From Actinokineospora terrae (GTDB lineage Bacteria > Actinomycetota > Actinomycetes > Mycobacteriales > Pseudonocardiaceae): a stretch of DNA of 64,000 nt. This document shows, piece after piece, positions 9,701-19,013 of this stretch; the stretch's first letter is position 1; each line of letters begins with the position of its first letter. The translations under genes and the position numbers were made by a program. The stretch is taken from NCBI RefSeq assembly GCF_900111175.1, contig NZ_FOGI01000003.1, forward strand, positions 223,086 through 287,085, read 5' to 3'. The notes under the pieces were generated by a model. The model was not told the DNA's origin, searched no databases, and saw only the letters and a program-made list of their open reading frames with translations.

Positions 9701-12679
9701 CTGATCCAGGACATCATCGACCACTACGGGGTCACGTTGACCGTCGGGCACCTGTTCGACGAGCTGGACACGGTCGAGGCCGTCGCCACCCACCTGGACG
9801 CGGTGGTGCCCGCCGGGCATCCACTGCCCGGCCAGACCCCGATCGCGACACCGGCGGCCCCTGTCCTGCCGCCCACCCGGTCTGACCAGGGCACTTCATC
9901 TGACCAGGGCACTCCACTCAACCAGGGCGCACCACTCAACCAGGGCGCACTGGGCGACCAGGACGCGGTGGGCAGGCTGTTCGCCACGCAGCTGGAGATC
10001 ATGTCGCGGCAGCTGGACATCCTCGCCGCCACCAAGACCGCACCCCCGCCCGCCCGCGCACAGGCACCGAGGCCCGCGCCCGCCCCGGTCCGGGAGCTGA
10101 CCGACCAGCAGCGCGAGCACCTCGACGACCTGCTGGCCACCCACAAGAAGCGCACGGCCGGGTCGCTGGCCCGCGCCGCCGACCACCGGGCGATCCGGGC
10201 CGACACCCGGATGCGGTCGGTGCGGCCGGAGACCAGGTCGGTGTCGTACCCGATCATCGCCGACCGCGGCACCGGTGCGCGCTTCCACGACATCGATGGC
10301 AACGAGTACGTCGACATCGCCATGGGTGTGGGCGTGTTGCTCTGCGGGCACGACCCGGAGTTCGTCACCGCCGCCGTCGCCGAACGGCTGGGCCGGGGTT
10401 TGCAGCTGGGGCCGATCACGGACCTGGCCGACGACGTGGCGGAACTGGTGCGGGAACTGACCGGGATGGAGCGGATGTTCTTCGCCGTCACCGGCAGCGA
10501 CGCCGTCCGTGGGGCGTTGCGGATCGCGCAGGCCAAGACCGGCAAGACCCGGTTCGCCATGTTCTCCGGCTCCTACCACGGCCAGGACGACCGGGTCCTC
10601 GCGCTGCCGGACGTCCTGGGCGACCCGGAGCGGTCGGTCCCGATGGCGCCCGGCATCGCACCCGGTGCGGCCGCGGACGCACTGGTGCTCACCTACGGCT
10701 CCGCGTCCGCATTGCAGACCATCGAGTCGCACGCGCACGAGTTGGCGGGGGTGCTCGTCGAACCGGTGCAGAGTCGCAACCCGACGTTGCAGCCCGAGGC
10801 GTTCCTGCGTGACCTGCGGGCGCTGACGACCCTGCTCGGCATCCCGCTGATCTTCGACGAGGTCATCACCGGTTTCCGGGTGCACCCCGGCGGCGCCCAG
10901 GCGCACTTCGGGGTGCGCGCCGACCTCGCCACGTACGGCAAGGTTGTCGGCGGTGGTCTGCCGGTGAGCATCGTTGCGGGCAAGGCCGAGTTCCTCGACC
11001 AGGTCGACGGCGGCGACTGGGTCGACGGGCCGGGACCGGACCCGGACAGCCAGAAGACCTACATCGGCAGCACCTTCGAGATGCACCCGTACGCGATGGC
11101 CTCGACCAAGGCCATGCTGCTGCACCTGCGCGAGCAGGGTCCCGACCTGCAACGGCGGCTGACCGAGCGGGCGGCGGGGCTCGCCGACACGCTCAACGGG
11201 TTCTTCCAGGCCGAGTCGGTGCCGATCCGGGTGCTGCGGTTCGCCTCGGTGTTCCGCTTCGCGTGGAAGGGCAACGCCAGCTACGCCTACCAGCCGCTGG
11301 AGATCGAGGTCTTCCACTTCCACCTGCTCACCCGCGGCGTCTACCTGTGGGAGGGCCGCACCTGCTTCCTGTCCACCGCGCACACCGACGAGGACATCGC
11401 GGTGATCGTCACGGCGGCCGAGGACGCGGTCGCGGCCATGCGGCTCGGCGGGTTCCTCCCCGCGGTGACCCCGGTGGCGGCGCCGATCGGTGACGAGCAA
11501 CGAGCGGTACTGGCCCTGCCTGCCGAAGCACCACAGTGGACCGTCGCGGAAGACGTCCTGCTGACCGGCGAACTGGACCTGGCCGCCCTCCGGGACGCGG
11601 TGCGGGTGGTCGGTTCCCGGCATGAGGCGCTACGGACGGTGTTCCGGGACGGGGCCGTGGTGCTGCCGTCAGTCGACGTGCCGGTCGAGGAAGCCGGGCC
11701 GGACTGGTGGGACCGGGCATTGGCGGAGCCGTTCGACCTGGCCGCCGGGCCGTTGTGGCGGGTCGCGGTGCTGCGGGTCGACGAGAACACCCACCACCTG
11801 GCGCTGCTGATCCACCACGTGATCTCGGACGGCTGGTCCGTGGCGGTGGTCCTGGAGGAGTTGGCCGCCGCGTACTCGGCCGCACGGCAAGAAAAGCAGG
11901 TCGAGCTGCCGGACCCACTCCAGTACCGGGACTTCGTCGACCGGTCGCGTGATCTGTCCACTCAGGAACGCTACTGGGCGGAGCAGTTCGCCGATGGCTT
12001 CCCGGACACCGTGTTCCCCTCGGGCACGCCCTCGACGTCGCGGCGAGGCGCGCGGATCACCTTCTCCCTTGCGGACTCCACAGCCGTCAAGGCCGCGGGG
12101 AAGAGCGCCCAGGCGACACTGTTCATGGCGCTGCTGGCCGGGTACGGGCTGCTCACCCACCAGGTGACCGGGCAGGACGACATCGTCATCGGCGTGCCGC
12201 ACGCGGGTCGCGGGTTCCCCGGCAGCGGCACCGTTGTCGGCTACTGCGCCCACTTCCTGCCCATCCGCAGCACGATCACGCCCGGCCTCACCGTGCGCGA
12301 CTACCTGCGCCAGATCCGGGCTACGGTGGTGGCGGCGTTCGAGAACCAGGACGTCCCCTTCGCCCGGCTGCACCCCGGCGGCGACTACCCGGCGCCGCTG
12401 CGCACGGTGTTCAACCTGGACCGGTCCATCCCGGTACCCGGGTTCGACGGCCTGACCGGCGAGTTCGAGCCGGTGCCCGCCGGGTTCGCGCTCGTCGACT
12501 TCCGGGTCGACGGGATCGAGACCGGTACCGGGATCCGGTTCGACTGCGACTACCGGGCCGACTCGTTCGACGCCGCCACCGCGCGCCGGTGGTGCGAGCA
12601 CTACCTGACGTTGTTGACCGCGCTGGCAGAACCGGACCGCCCGATCGACCGGCTGCCCACCCCAGGAGACCCGCGATGA
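6794..12679 (+). CDS. Hybrid PKS-NRPS protein: KS-AT-ACP-aminotransferase-condensation
   Basis: A 1961-residue megasynthase starting with GTG behind GGAGGGAG. It has a docking helix, a KS (Cys188 in DTACSSA), an AT (Ser620 in GHSTGE; the specificity motif reads HAPHS rather than HAFH or YASH), an Ala/Thr/Pro linker and an ACP (Ser964). A Gln-rich linker leads to a class III PLP aminotransferase (about 1140-1550; Lys1383 in [10 protein letters not shown]). A condensation domain (about 1560-1950) carries an intact HHVISDG (His1674-1675). With no KR the ACP should hold a beta-ketoacyl chain, the known substrate of AMT domains in mycosubtilin/iturin-type synthases, giving a beta-amine. Ending in a C domain without A or PCP is odd. 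The next gene overlaps by ATGA. Confidence 0.96.
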   Translation: MTTADDQRLHRALSAIRTLQGRVRELESADSPVAVIGLGCRFPGAPDPAAYWELLRSGGEAISTVPDGRWDGGTERGGFLADIAGFEPGFFGISPREARHIDPQQRLLLEVAWEAVEDSGRDPRSLAGSRTGVFVGISEAEYLPVMRARAGGPARMHDLTGNALSVASGRLSYLLGLRGPNLALDTACSSALVAVHLAIASLRRGESDLALAGGVSLMVSPDAFVAFADGNALAADGRCKTFDAAADGYGRGEGAGVVVLKRLDDAIAAGDPIRAVIRGSAVNQDGRTNGLTAPNGPAQQEVIRAALADAKIEPAAVGYVETHGTGTQLGDPVEVGALSAVFAGRSTPVLLGAAKTNIGHLEAAAGAAGLIKAVLALGHREIPPNRNFHRPNPHIPWDAVAVPTEVTPWPEGTTAVGVSSFGFSGTNAHVVLTAAPEQSTPDAPDRPRHILPLSARSPEALRDLAARHSAALEGVTDVGDHFHTAAIGRTRFPHRLAITASTGDEAVKALTRFLDGRPSASGQVDEPPRVAFLFTGQGSQYAGMGKVLFDTHPVFRDALTRCAEILRGHHVPLLDILYSDTTGLIDRTAYAQPAIFALEYALTRLWESWGVRPHVVMGHSTGEFAAAHAAGFLDLDDALALLTRRARLIEDATSGGATAAVLASRDEVEPVLTPFAKVGIAGVNGPRETLIAGDADAVAEALVAAKASGLDGRSLKIPHAPHSPLVEPVLPELVAAAEKATYRAPTVRMISNVTGGVVESIDAEHWRRHTREPVLFAEGMATLAGEGCQVVLEIGPQPVLQLLGRQGWQGPPVRWLSSLWEGRDDWKQVLQSVADLDAAGAEIDWAAFDEPYPRRRVPIPTYPFQRERHWFDERARQEGPAVTSAAPANTAAPANTAAPTTTAPGTTAPTDPLLGGTALGRTVLGDKADRRRVILDDLRDRLGAGLELAELPPRTTFVDLGADSLLIAKLIQDIIDHYGVTLTVGHLFDELDTVEAVATHLDAVVPAGHPLPGQTPIATPAAPVLPPTRSDQGTSSDQGTPLNQGAPLNQGALGDQDAVGRLFATQLEIMSRQLDILAATKTAPPPARAQAPRPAPAPVRELTDQQREHLDDLLATHKKRTAGSLARAADHRAIRADTRMRSVRPETRSVSYPIIADRGTGARFHDIDGNEYVDIAMGVGVLLCGHDPEFVTAAVAERLGRGLQLGPITDLADDVAELVRELTGMERMFFAVTGSDAVRGALRIAQAKTGKTRFAMFSGSYHGQDDRVLALPDVLGDPERSVPMAPGIAPGAAADALVLTYGSASALQTIESHAHELAGVLVEPVQSRNPTLQPEAFLRDLRALTTLLGIPLIFDEVITGFRVHPGGAQAHFGVRADLATYGKVVGGGLPVSIVAGKAEFLDQVDGGDWVDGPGPDPDSQKTYIGSTFEMHPYAMASTKAMLLHLREQGPDLQRRLTERAAGLADTLNGFFQAESVPIRVLRFASVFRFAWKGNASYAYQPLEIEVFHFHLLTRGVYLWEGRTCFLSTAHTDEDIAVIVTAAEDAVAAMRLGGFLPAVTPVAAPIGDEQRAVLALPAEAPQWTVAEDVLLTGELDLAALRDAVRVVGSRHEALRTVFRDGAVVLPSVDVPVEEAGPDWWDRALAEPFDLAAGPLWRVAVLRVDENTHHLALLIHHVISDGWSVAVVLEELAAAYSAARQEKQVELPDPLQYRDFVDRSRDLSTQERYWAEQFADGFPDTVFPSGTPSTSRRGARITFSLADSTAVKAAGKSAQATLFMALLAGYGLLTHQVTGQDDIVIGVPHAGRGFPGSGTVVGYCAHFLPIRSTITPGLTVRDYLRQIRATVVAAFENQDVPFARLHPGGDYPAPLRTVFNLDRSIPVPGFDGLTGEFEPVPAGFALVDFRVDGIETGTGIRFDCDYRADSFDAATARRWCEHYLTLLTALAEPDRPIDRLPTPGDPR

Positions 12680-13707
12680 CCAGCAGCCCGACCGTGGACA
12701 ACCACACCGCGTTCACCGAGGTCCCGGTGATCGACATCGGTGCGCTGGTCGCAGGCGACCCGGACCCGGCCGCGCGGGAGCGGGTGGTCGCCGAGATCGG
12801 CGCTGCTTGCCGGGACGTGGGGTTCTTCTACGTCACCAACCACGGCATCGCCCCGGCCGACAGCGCCACGATGTTCGCCGCCGCCAAGGCGTTCTTCGAA
12901 CTGCCGCTCGCGGACAAGATGGCGATCCGGCTCGGCGGCAACACCGACCAGTTCCGCGGCTTCGTCCCGCTCGGCGGCGAGGTCACCGCGGGCAAGACCG
13001 ACTGGCACGAATGCCTTGACCTGCAACCGAAGTGGGGCCGCGACGCCGCGAGCGCCGCCACCGTCCGCGCCCCGCGCGACGGGCACCCGCTCGACGACCC
13101 CGAGCAGTGGCCCACCGCGCTGCCCGAGTTCCGCACGGTCATGATGCGGTCCTGGGACCAACTGTGGGGTTTGAGCGCGCGGATCGCCGCCGGGATGGCG
13201 CTGAGCCTCGGGCTCGACGAGCACTTCTTCGCCCAGTACGAGGGCGCCGAGCTCAGCGACCTGCGGATGGTGCACTACCCGCCGTTCAGCCGGGAGGCGC
13301 ACCCGCACGCCCCGGACGGGGTCAGCATCGACCAGACCGAACTGGGGTTCGGCGCGCACGTGGACTACGGGTTCCTCGCCGTGCTCCAGCAGGACGGCGT
13401 CGGCGGGCTGGAAGTGCGCAACGCCGAGGGCGAGTGGATCGCCGCGCCGCACATCCCCGGCACCTTCCTGGTCAACATCGGGCTGATGATGCAGCGCTGG
13501 ACCAACGACCGCTACCAGGCGACCTGGCACCGGGTGCAGATCCCGGGCACCAGCGACCGCTACTCCATCCCGTTCTTCTTCGAGCCGCGCTTCGACGCCG
13601 TGGTCGAACCGCTGCCGCAGTGCGTCGACGCCGACAACCCGCCGCGCTACGAGCCCTGCGAGTTCGGCCCGTACGTAGTTGATCTATTCGCGAAAGCCTA
13701 TGACTAA
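12676..13707 (+). CDS. 2-oxoglutarate/Fe(II)-dependent or IPNS-like oxygenase
   Basis: A 343-residue member of the isopenicillin N synthase / 2OG-Fe(II) oxygenase superfamily. The N-terminal block VIDIGALVAGD, a GFFYVTNHGI segment and the double-stranded beta-helix core are typical. The metal triad is visible as His228 and Asp230 (HVD) and His285 (TWHRV), with Arg295-Tyr-Ser297 as the co-substrate RxS motif. The start was chosen because ATG sits in an ATGA overlap with the megasynthase stop, behind AGGAG, which implies translational coupling. In this cluster it plausibly hydroxylates the polyketide amine and so creates the hydroxyl for the carbamoyltransferase two genes on. Desaturation or cyclisation are alternatives; the substrate is inferred only. 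Confidence 0.93.
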   Translation: MTSSPTVDNHTAFTEVPVIDIGALVAGDPDPAARERVVAEIGAACRDVGFFYVTNHGIAPADSATMFAAAKAFFELPLADKMAIRLGGNTDQFRGFVPLGGEVTAGKTDWHECLDLQPKWGRDAASAATVRAPRDGHPLDDPEQWPTALPEFRTVMMRSWDQLWGLSARIAAGMALSLGLDEHFFAQYEGAELSDLRMVHYPPFSREAHPHAPDGVSIDQTELGFGAHVDYGFLAVLQQDGVGGLEVRNAEGEWIAAPHIPGTFLVNIGLMMQRWTNDRYQATWHRVQIPGTSDRYSIPFFFEPRFDAVVEPLPQCVDADNPPRYEPCEFGPYVVDLFAKAYD

Positions 13708-14881
13708 CCCTTTCCGCACACTGAAGGCAGGCAACCGCATGCAGCAAGTGTCCGAGGTCGTCAACTCGTGGAACGAGTGGGACCCGCTGGAGGAGATCGT
13801 CGTCGGGTCGGCCGACGGGGCCAACTTCGAGCCGACCGAGCCGGGCAACCGGCCGCAGATCCGCAACGCCCCGCCGGGCACGCCGTTCCCGTCCGGGCCG
13901 AAGTCCGCCGAGGCGGTCGACCGGGCCAACGAGGAGCTGGCCGGGCTGGTGTCCCTTCTGGAGTCCGAGGGAGTGCGGGTGCGCAGGCCCGCACCGCACG
14001 ACTTCTCGCAGTCGGTGCGCACGCCCGACTTCGAGGCGGCCAACCAGTACTGCGCGGTGTGCCCGCGGGACGTGATGATCACCATCGGCAACGAGATCAT
14101 CGAGGCGCCGATGTCGCGGCGGTCGCGGTACTTCGAGTTCCAGCCGTACCGGGAGCTGGTGTACGAGTACTGGAACGCCGACCCGCGGGTGGTGTGGACG
14201 ACCGCGCCGAAGCCGTCGATGGCGGACAAGATGTACCGCGACGGGTTCTGGGACTGGCCGCTGGCGGAGCGGCACGAGCGGATGCACTCGTTCGAGTTCT
14301 GCGTGACCCAGGACGAGGTGGTGTTCGACGCCGCCGACATGAGCCGCTTCGGCCGCGACATCGTGGTGCAGGAGTCGATGACCACCAACCGGGCGGGCAT
14401 CAGCTGGCTCAAGCGGCACCTGGAGCCCAAGGGCTTCCGGGTGCGGCCGGTGCACTTCCCGCTGGACTTCTTCCCCTCGCACATCGACTGCACGTTCGTG
14501 CCGCTGCGCCCGGGGCTGGTGCTGACCAACCCGGACCGGCCGCTGCGCGAGGGTGAGGAGAAGCTGTTCCTGGCCAACGACTGGGAGCTGGTGGACGCGC
14601 CGGAGCCGACCACGGGCAACGACGAGATGCCGGAGTTCTGCCAGTCCTCGAAGTGGCTGTCGATGAACGTGCTCAGCATCGGACCGAACAAGGTCATCTG
14701 CGAGCAGCAGGAGAAGCCGCTGCAGGAGCTGCTGTACAAACTGGACTTCGAGGTCTTCCCGGTCCCGTTCCGCAACGTGTTCGAGTACGGCGGGTCGCTG
14801 CACTGCGCCACCTGGGACGTCCGCCGGGTCGGCGCGGGCGAGGACTACTTCCCCAACTCCGACTACCAGCCACTGGCCTGA
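13700..14881 (+). CDS. L-arginine:amine amidinotransferase-like protein
   Basis: This protein matches the glycine/inosamine-phosphate amidinotransferase family (about 393 residues; about 380 if the ATG at 13739, preceded by AGGC, is used). It opens with VNSWNEWDPLEEIVVG. The catalytic triad is readable: Asp in FDAADMSRFG, His in SHIDCTFVPL, and the nucleophilic Cys in GGSLHCATWDVRR (codon at 14804). Family members move the amidino group of arginine onto an amine through an amidino-cysteine intermediate. Here the natural acceptor would be the amine installed by the upstream aminotransferase domain, making a guanidine; that acceptor is inference. The first ATG overlaps the oxygenase stop by 8 bp, and the carbamoyltransferase starts 15 bp after the stop. 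Confidence 0.93.
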   Translation: MTNPFRTLKAGNRMQQVSEVVNSWNEWDPLEEIVVGSADGANFEPTEPGNRPQIRNAPPGTPFPSGPKSAEAVDRANEELAGLVSLLESEGVRVRRPAPHDFSQSVRTPDFEAANQYCAVCPRDVMITIGNEIIEAPMSRRSRYFEFQPYRELVYEYWNADPRVVWTTAPKPSMADKMYRDGFWDWPLAERHERMHSFEFCVTQDEVVFDAADMSRFGRDIVVQESMTTNRAGISWLKRHLEPKGFRVRPVHFPLDFFPSHIDCTFVPLRPGLVLTNPDRPLREGEEKLFLANDWELVDAPEPTTGNDEMPEFCQSSKWLSMNVLSIGPNKVICEQQEKPLQELLYKLDFEVFPVPFRNVFEYGGSLHCATWDVRRVGAGEDYFPNSDYQPLA

Positions 14882-14896
14882 GCGGAAGGGTTCGCC

Positions 14897-16624
14897 ATGT
14901 ACATCCTCGGGGTCAACTCCGTCTACCACGAGTCCTCCGCGTGCCTGGTCCGCGACGGGGTGGTGCTCGCCGCGGCCGAGGAGGAGCGCTTCAACCGGGT
15001 CAAGCACGGCAAACAGGCCCGCGCGGACAACCCGGACGAGCTGCCGCGGGCCGCGATCGACTTCTGCCTGGCCACCGCGGGGATCACCCTGGCCGATGTC
15101 GACCACGTGACGGTCGCCGCCGACCCGGAGATCATCGCCGACGTGCTGGCCAAGGGCCTGCCGTCGCCGTGGGACGAGCGCGACAAGCAGGAGCAGTTCC
15201 TGGCCAAGCTGCCCGACATCCCGCTCCGGTTCGCCGAACTCGGCTTCACCGGCGAGTTCCACTGGGTCGCGCACCACACCGCGCACGCCGCGTCGGCCTA
15301 CTTCGCGTCCACTTTCGACGATGCCGCGGTGCTGGTGGTCGACGCGCTCGGCGACGACGCGTTCTCCACCCGCTTCTACCGCGCCGACGGCAGCAAGCTG
15401 GAGTGCGTGCAGAGCGTGCGGTACCCGGCGTCCATCGGGTACCTGTGGGAGCTGGTGTCGGTCTACTTGGGATTCGGCGTGTACGACGCGGCGAAGGTGA
15501 TGGGCCTGGCCGCGTACGGCGACCCGACCCGCTTCGCGGCCGCGTTCGACCGCCTGGCCTGGACCACACCGGACGGCGGCTTCGACATGGCCACCGACCT
15601 GCTGCGCTTCGCCGACATCCTGTACTACCCGCCGTCAGCCGACACGTCCGGTCTGGTCGAGGTGCTGGGTGTCGAGGCCCGCTCCGGGGACCTGGAGCAG
15701 GTCCACCAGGACGTCGCCGCGGCGTTGCAGGAGAAGACGAACGAGCTGGTCCTGCACATGACCGAGCACCTGCGGCGCCTCACCGGGTCGACCCGGCTGT
15801 GCCTGGCCGGTGGTGTCGCGCTGAACTGCGTCGCGAACCAGATCGCCTTCGAGCGCTCGGACTTCGAGGAGCTCTACGTCCAGCCCGCCGCGCACGACGG
15901 TGGTCTCTCGGTGGGCGCGGCGCTGCACGTGTGGAACCACGTGCTGGGCCAGGAGCGGTCGCCGTCGATGCCGCACGCCTACTGGGGTCCGTCGTTCACC
16001 GACGCCGAGATCGCCGCCGAGCTGGGCAAGCACCCGACCCTGGTGGTCGACCAGCCTGCCGACTTCGCCGCCTCGGTCGCGGAACTCCTGGTCGCGGGCA
16101 ACGTCATCGGGCTGTTCCAGGGCGCGATGGAGTTGGGGCCGCGCGCTTTGGGCAACCGCAGCATCATCGGCGACCCGCGCGAGCGGGCCATGCGGGAGAC
16201 GCTGAACCACAAGGTCAAGCACCGCGAGTACTTCCGGCCGCTGGCCCCCAGCGTGCTCGGCGAGTTCGTCGACGAGTGGTTCGAGGTCGCCAAACCGACC
16301 ACGGCCGGTGACTACATGCTGATGGCGTACCCGGCGCGACCGGAGAAGTACGCGCAGATGGGCGCGGTGTTGCACGTCGACAACACCTGCCGGATCCAGG
16401 CGGTGCACGAGGCCACGAACCCGGGGTTCCACCGGATCATCCGGGAGTTCCACGCGCGCACCGGGGTGCCGATGGTGCTCAACACCTCGTTCAACGACCA
16501 GGAGCCGATCATCTGCACGCCCGCCGACGCGGTCGCCACGTTCCTCAAGACCGAGATCGACTACCTGGCGATCGGGCCGTTCCTGGTGCGCAAGTCACCC
16601 ACCGCGCAGTCCGTCACCGCGTAG
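14897..16624 (+). CDS. O-carbamoyltransferase, NodU/CmcH family
   Basis: A 575-residue protein of the carbamoyltransferase family. The Kae1-like N-terminal domain begins MYILGVNSVYHESSA and contains EEERFNRVKHG and the metal-binding HHTAHAASAYF motif. The C-terminal YrdC-like domain contains ELGPRALGNRSI, KHREYFRPLAPS and VLNTSFNDQEPI. These enzymes make carbamoyl-AMP from carbamoyl phosphate and ATP and pass the carbamoyl group to a hydroxyl. Length and motifs are complete. ATG 14897 has a GGAAGGG site at good spacing. Being co-directional with the amidinotransferase and dioxygenase, it likely carbamoylates the cluster product. This is the last gene of the plus-strand biosynthetic operon. 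Confidence 0.95.
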   Translation: MYILGVNSVYHESSACLVRDGVVLAAAEEERFNRVKHGKQARADNPDELPRAAIDFCLATAGITLADVDHVTVAADPEIIADVLAKGLPSPWDERDKQEQFLAKLPDIPLRFAELGFTGEFHWVAHHTAHAASAYFASTFDDAAVLVVDALGDDAFSTRFYRADGSKLECVQSVRYPASIGYLWELVSVYLGFGVYDAAKVMGLAAYGDPTRFAAAFDRLAWTTPDGGFDMATDLLRFADILYYPPSADTSGLVEVLGVEARSGDLEQVHQDVAAALQEKTNELVLHMTEHLRRLTGSTRLCLAGGVALNCVANQIAFERSDFEELYVQPAAHDGGLSVGAALHVWNHVLGQERSPSMPHAYWGPSFTDAEIAAELGKHPTLVVDQPADFAASVAELLVAGNVIGLFQGAMELGPRALGNRSIIGDPRERAMRETLNHKVKHREYFRPLAPSVLGEFVDEWFEVAKPTTAGDYMLMAYPARPEKYAQMGAVLHVDNTCRIQAVHEATNPGFHRIIREFHARTGVPMVLNTSFNDQEPIICTPADAVATFLKTEIDYLAIGPFLVRKSPTAQSVTA

Positions 16625-16628
16625 CCCG

Positions 16629-17402
16629 TCACCGCCACCGGCGGAACCCACCCTCGGAGTTGATGACTTGCCCGGTGACCCAGTCCGCGTCCGGCGAGGC
16701 GAGCCACGCGATCAGCCGCGCCGGGTCGTCCGGCTCGGCCCAGCGGCCGGTCGGGAACCCGGCGCGCACCTCGTCGCGGACCTCGGGGGTGGCCCAGCCG
16801 GTGTCGACCGGGCCGGGGTTGACGGCGTTGACCGTGATCCCCCGGTCGATCAGGTGGTCGGCGAGGGACCTCGTGACGCCCGCGAGCGCGGCTTTGCTGG
16901 CGGCGTAAGCGATCTCGCCGGTCATCGGGCCGAGGTCCTGACCGGAGGTCATCAGCACCACCCGCCCGCCGGGGCGGCCGTCGTGCTGGGCGGCGAAGGC
17001 CTGGACCAGCAGCAGCGTCGAGCGCGTGTTCACCGCCCAGTGCGCGTCGAGCATCGCGGCGTCGAGGGTGCCCAGCGGGCCGTCACCGCCACTGCGGGCG
17101 TGGTTGCACACGAGGATGTCGACGTGGCCCGCGGTGGCGGCGGCGGTCGCCAGCAGGTGCTCCGGCGCGCCGGGGGCGACCAGGTCGAGACCCAGGTGCG
17201 CGGCGCCGACCTCGGCCGCGAGCGCCGCCGGGCCGTCCGGGTCGGCGCCCCACGGCTGGTCGGCGTCGTGCGGGGCGTGGTGGTGCAGGAACAGGGAGGC
17301 GTCCGCGGCGGCGAGCCTGCGGGCGGTGGCGTAGCCGATGCCCGCGCGCCTGCTCACCCCGGTCACCAGCGCGACGCGGCCGCGCTGCGGGAGATCGGTC
17401 AC
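16629..17402 (-). CDS. Short-chain dehydrogenase/reductase
   Basis: A 257-residue classical SDR. The Rossmann start VALVTGVSRRAGIG is a slightly expanded TGxxxGxG loop, VCNHARSG stands in for the NNAG motif, the catalytic serine is in LMTSGQ, the Tyr and Lys are in YAASK, and VNPGPVDTGW is typical. It should oxidise or reduce an alcohol/carbonyl with NAD(P)H. It is convergent with the carbamoyltransferase, only 4 bp between stops, so it is transcribed separately even if it belongs to the cluster. Its upstream region carries three 24-bp tandem repeats. Whether it acts on the cluster product or marks the cluster edge cannot be decided. Confidence 0.9.
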   Translation of the reverse strand: MTDLPQRGRVALVTGVSRRAGIGYATARRLAAADASLFLHHHAPHDADQPWGADPDGPAALAAEVGAAHLGLDLVAPGAPEHLLATAAATAGHVDILVCNHARSGGDGPLGTLDAAMLDAHWAVNTRSTLLLVQAFAAQHDGRPGGRVVLMTSGQDLGPMTGEIAYAASKAALAGVTRSLADHLIDRGITVNAVNPGPVDTGWATPEVRDEVRAGFPTGRWAEPDDPARLIAWLASPDADWVTGQVINSEGGFRRWR

Positions 17403-17418
17403 CCGACCTGTCTATCAG

Positions 17419-17490
17419 AGCGGCCTGGCGACTGTTCACCAAAGCGGCATGGCAGCTGTTCACCAAAGCTGTCTGGCGGCTGTTCAGGGG
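17419..17490. repeat. Three imperfect 24-bp tandem repeats upstream of the SDR
   Basis: Units at 17419-17442, 17443-17466 and 17467-17490 share an AGCGGCCTGGCG half and a CTGTTCACCAA half. The first two differ at only a few bases; the third is more diverged. They lie between the SDR start at 17402 and the stop of the next minus-strand gene at 17484. They could be a multi-site operator or a simple tandem duplication. Confidence 0.8.
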
Positions 17491-17804
17491 AGTCTGGCGA
17501 CCCTACCCCTGGGGTCGACCATGACCGGGACGACGTCGGCGTACGGGGCGTCGTCGAGCTCCACCCTGGCCGGTGGCGCGCCGACCAGGGTGAGCGCCCA
17601 GAAGTGGTCGACGTCGACGTTCTCGTTGCAGGCGTTGCAGGACACGCGGACGACCCCCTCGTGTTCGCTCGCCTGCGCCAGGTAACCGACCCTGGCCAGC
17701 GAGTGGGTGCCGACCTTGCAGGTGGCGGGGAGGATGGCCACGCGCTCACCGATGTTGCTCACGCGGTAACGGACGGCCACATCGGCCGGGCGGTTGTCGT
17801 ACAT
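17484..17804 (-). CDS. Conserved-looking small hypothetical protein with Cys motif
   Basis: A 106-residue protein of unknown function. Visible features are a beta-rich N-terminal part (RYRVSNIGERVAI), a lone cysteine in LPATCKVG and a CNAC pair in VRVSCNACNENV, which could bind zinc, followed by DHFWALTLVG. I chose the ATG at 17804 because the upstream extension is poor in coding character. It lies divergent from the ABC exporter and ends inside the tandem repeats before the SDR. It looks like a real gene by codon bias; no function is proposed. Confidence 0.6.
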   Translation of the reverse strand: MYDNRPADVAVRYRVSNIGERVAILPATCKVGTHSLARVGYLAQASEHEGVVRVSCNACNENVDVDHFWALTLVGAPPARVELDDAPYADVVPVMVDPRGRVARLP

Positions 17805-17882
17805 GGGCGACACCCTAACCCGGATGTCGAACAGGTGTTCGGTCGTGGCGCGCACATCACCCTTGTGAGCGACCCCAGGACT

Positions 17883-17897
17883 TGTGGATCGTCCACA
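17883..17897. promoter_or_regulatory. Perfect 6-3-6 palindrome plus repeated AGTGGAT, candidate operator
   Basis: TGTGGA-TCG-TCCACA is a perfect inverted repeat, followed at once by two direct copies of CAGTGGAT ten bases apart. It sits in the 270-bp divergent region between the small hypothetical gene (17804, minus) and the exporter ATPase (18075, plus). An operator for the transporter is plausible. The half-site also resembles a DnaA box, so this is uncertain. Confidence 0.4.
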
Positions 17898-18074
17898 GTG
17901 GATAGACACAGTGGATCACCGATCGCGTTGCCGCCCACCGGGACCGTACGGCGCCCGGCCGGTGGTGGGTGTTTCACCGACCCGCACCCGGACGGGTCCG
18001 TCGCTGGTAGTGTCGGGACGATTACCGCCGAGGTCACGACCACGCCCGCGGCGGGAGAAATGGAGACAGCGCTC

Positions 18075-19013
18075 GTGAGTTCGGATACTGGCGCGCCGGT
18101 GATATCCGGTAGCGGCCTGGTGAAGCGATTCGCCGATTTCGAGGCCGTCCGCGGTATCGACTTCCAGGTGCGCCGCGGTGAGGCGTTCGGCTTCCTCGGG
18201 CCCAACGGCGCGGGCAAGTCGTCCACCATGCGCATGGTGTCGTGCATGTCCCCGCGCAGCGGCGGCGACCTGCGGGTGCTCGGCATGGACCCGGACACGC
18301 ACGGTCCGGCGATCCGGGCCAGGATCGGCCTGGTGCCGCAAGAGGACAACCTCGACCGCGAGCTGACGGTGCGGCAGAACCTGCACGTCTACGGCCGCTA
18401 CTTCGGGCTGACCCGCAAGCAGGTGCGCGCCAAGGCGGTCGAGCTGATCGAGTTCGCCCGGCTCACCGACCGCGCCGACCACGACGTCGAGCCGCTCTCC
18501 GGCGGCATGAAGCGGCGGCTGACCATCGCCCGCGCGCTGGTCAACGACCCGGAGGTGCTGCTGCTCGACGAGCCGACCACCGGGTTGGACCCGCAGGCGC
18601 GGCACCTGTTGTGGGAGAAGCTGTTCGCGCTCAAGCAGCGCGGCGTCACGCTCATCATCACCACGCACTACATGGACGAGGCCGAGCAGCTCTGCGACCG
18701 GCTGGTGGTGATGGACGCGGGTCGGATCGTCGCCGAGGGCAGCCCGGCCGAGCTGATCACCCGGTACGTCACCCGCGAGGTGCTCGAACTGCGCTTCTCC
18801 CCCGGCGACCAGCACGGCGCGGTCGACTCCGTGCGCGACCTGGCCGACCGGGTGGAGGTCCTGCCCGACCGGCTGCTGCTCTACACCACCGACGGCGACG
18901 CCACTGCCGTCCGCGCACACGACCGAGGTGTGCGGCCGACCTCGACGCTGGTGCGCCGGTCCACGTTGGAGGACGTGTTCCTCCGGCTCACCGGCCGGAC
19001 GTTGGTGGAGTGA
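18075..19013 (+). CDS. ABC-2 type exporter ATPase, DrrA/NodI-like
   Basis: A 312-residue ATPase with Walker A GPNGAGKSS, signature LSGGMKRR, Walker B LLLDEPTTGLD, and a switch His in TTHYMDEAE. The C-terminal 70 residues are the usual DrrA-type extension. GTG 18075 is preferred because GGAGA lies 8 bases upstream; an in-frame ATG at 18060 would add five residues but has its site too close. The stop overlaps the next start (TGATG), and two permeases follow. The unit is the standard antibiotic-export arrangement and probably exports, and may confer resistance to, the product of the adjacent cluster. Confidence 0.94.
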   Translation: MSSDTGAPVISGSGLVKRFADFEAVRGIDFQVRRGEAFGFLGPNGAGKSSTMRMVSCMSPRSGGDLRVLGMDPDTHGPAIRARIGLVPQEDNLDRELTVRQNLHVYGRYFGLTRKQVRAKAVELIEFARLTDRADHDVEPLSGGMKRRLTIARALVNDPEVLLLDEPTTGLDPQARHLLWEKLFALKQRGVTLIITTHYMDEAEQLCDRLVVMDAGRIVAEGSPAELITRYVTREVLELRFSPGDQHGAVDSVRDLADRVEVLPDRLLLYTTDGDATAVRAHDRGVRPTSTLVRRSTLEDVFLRLTGRTLVE

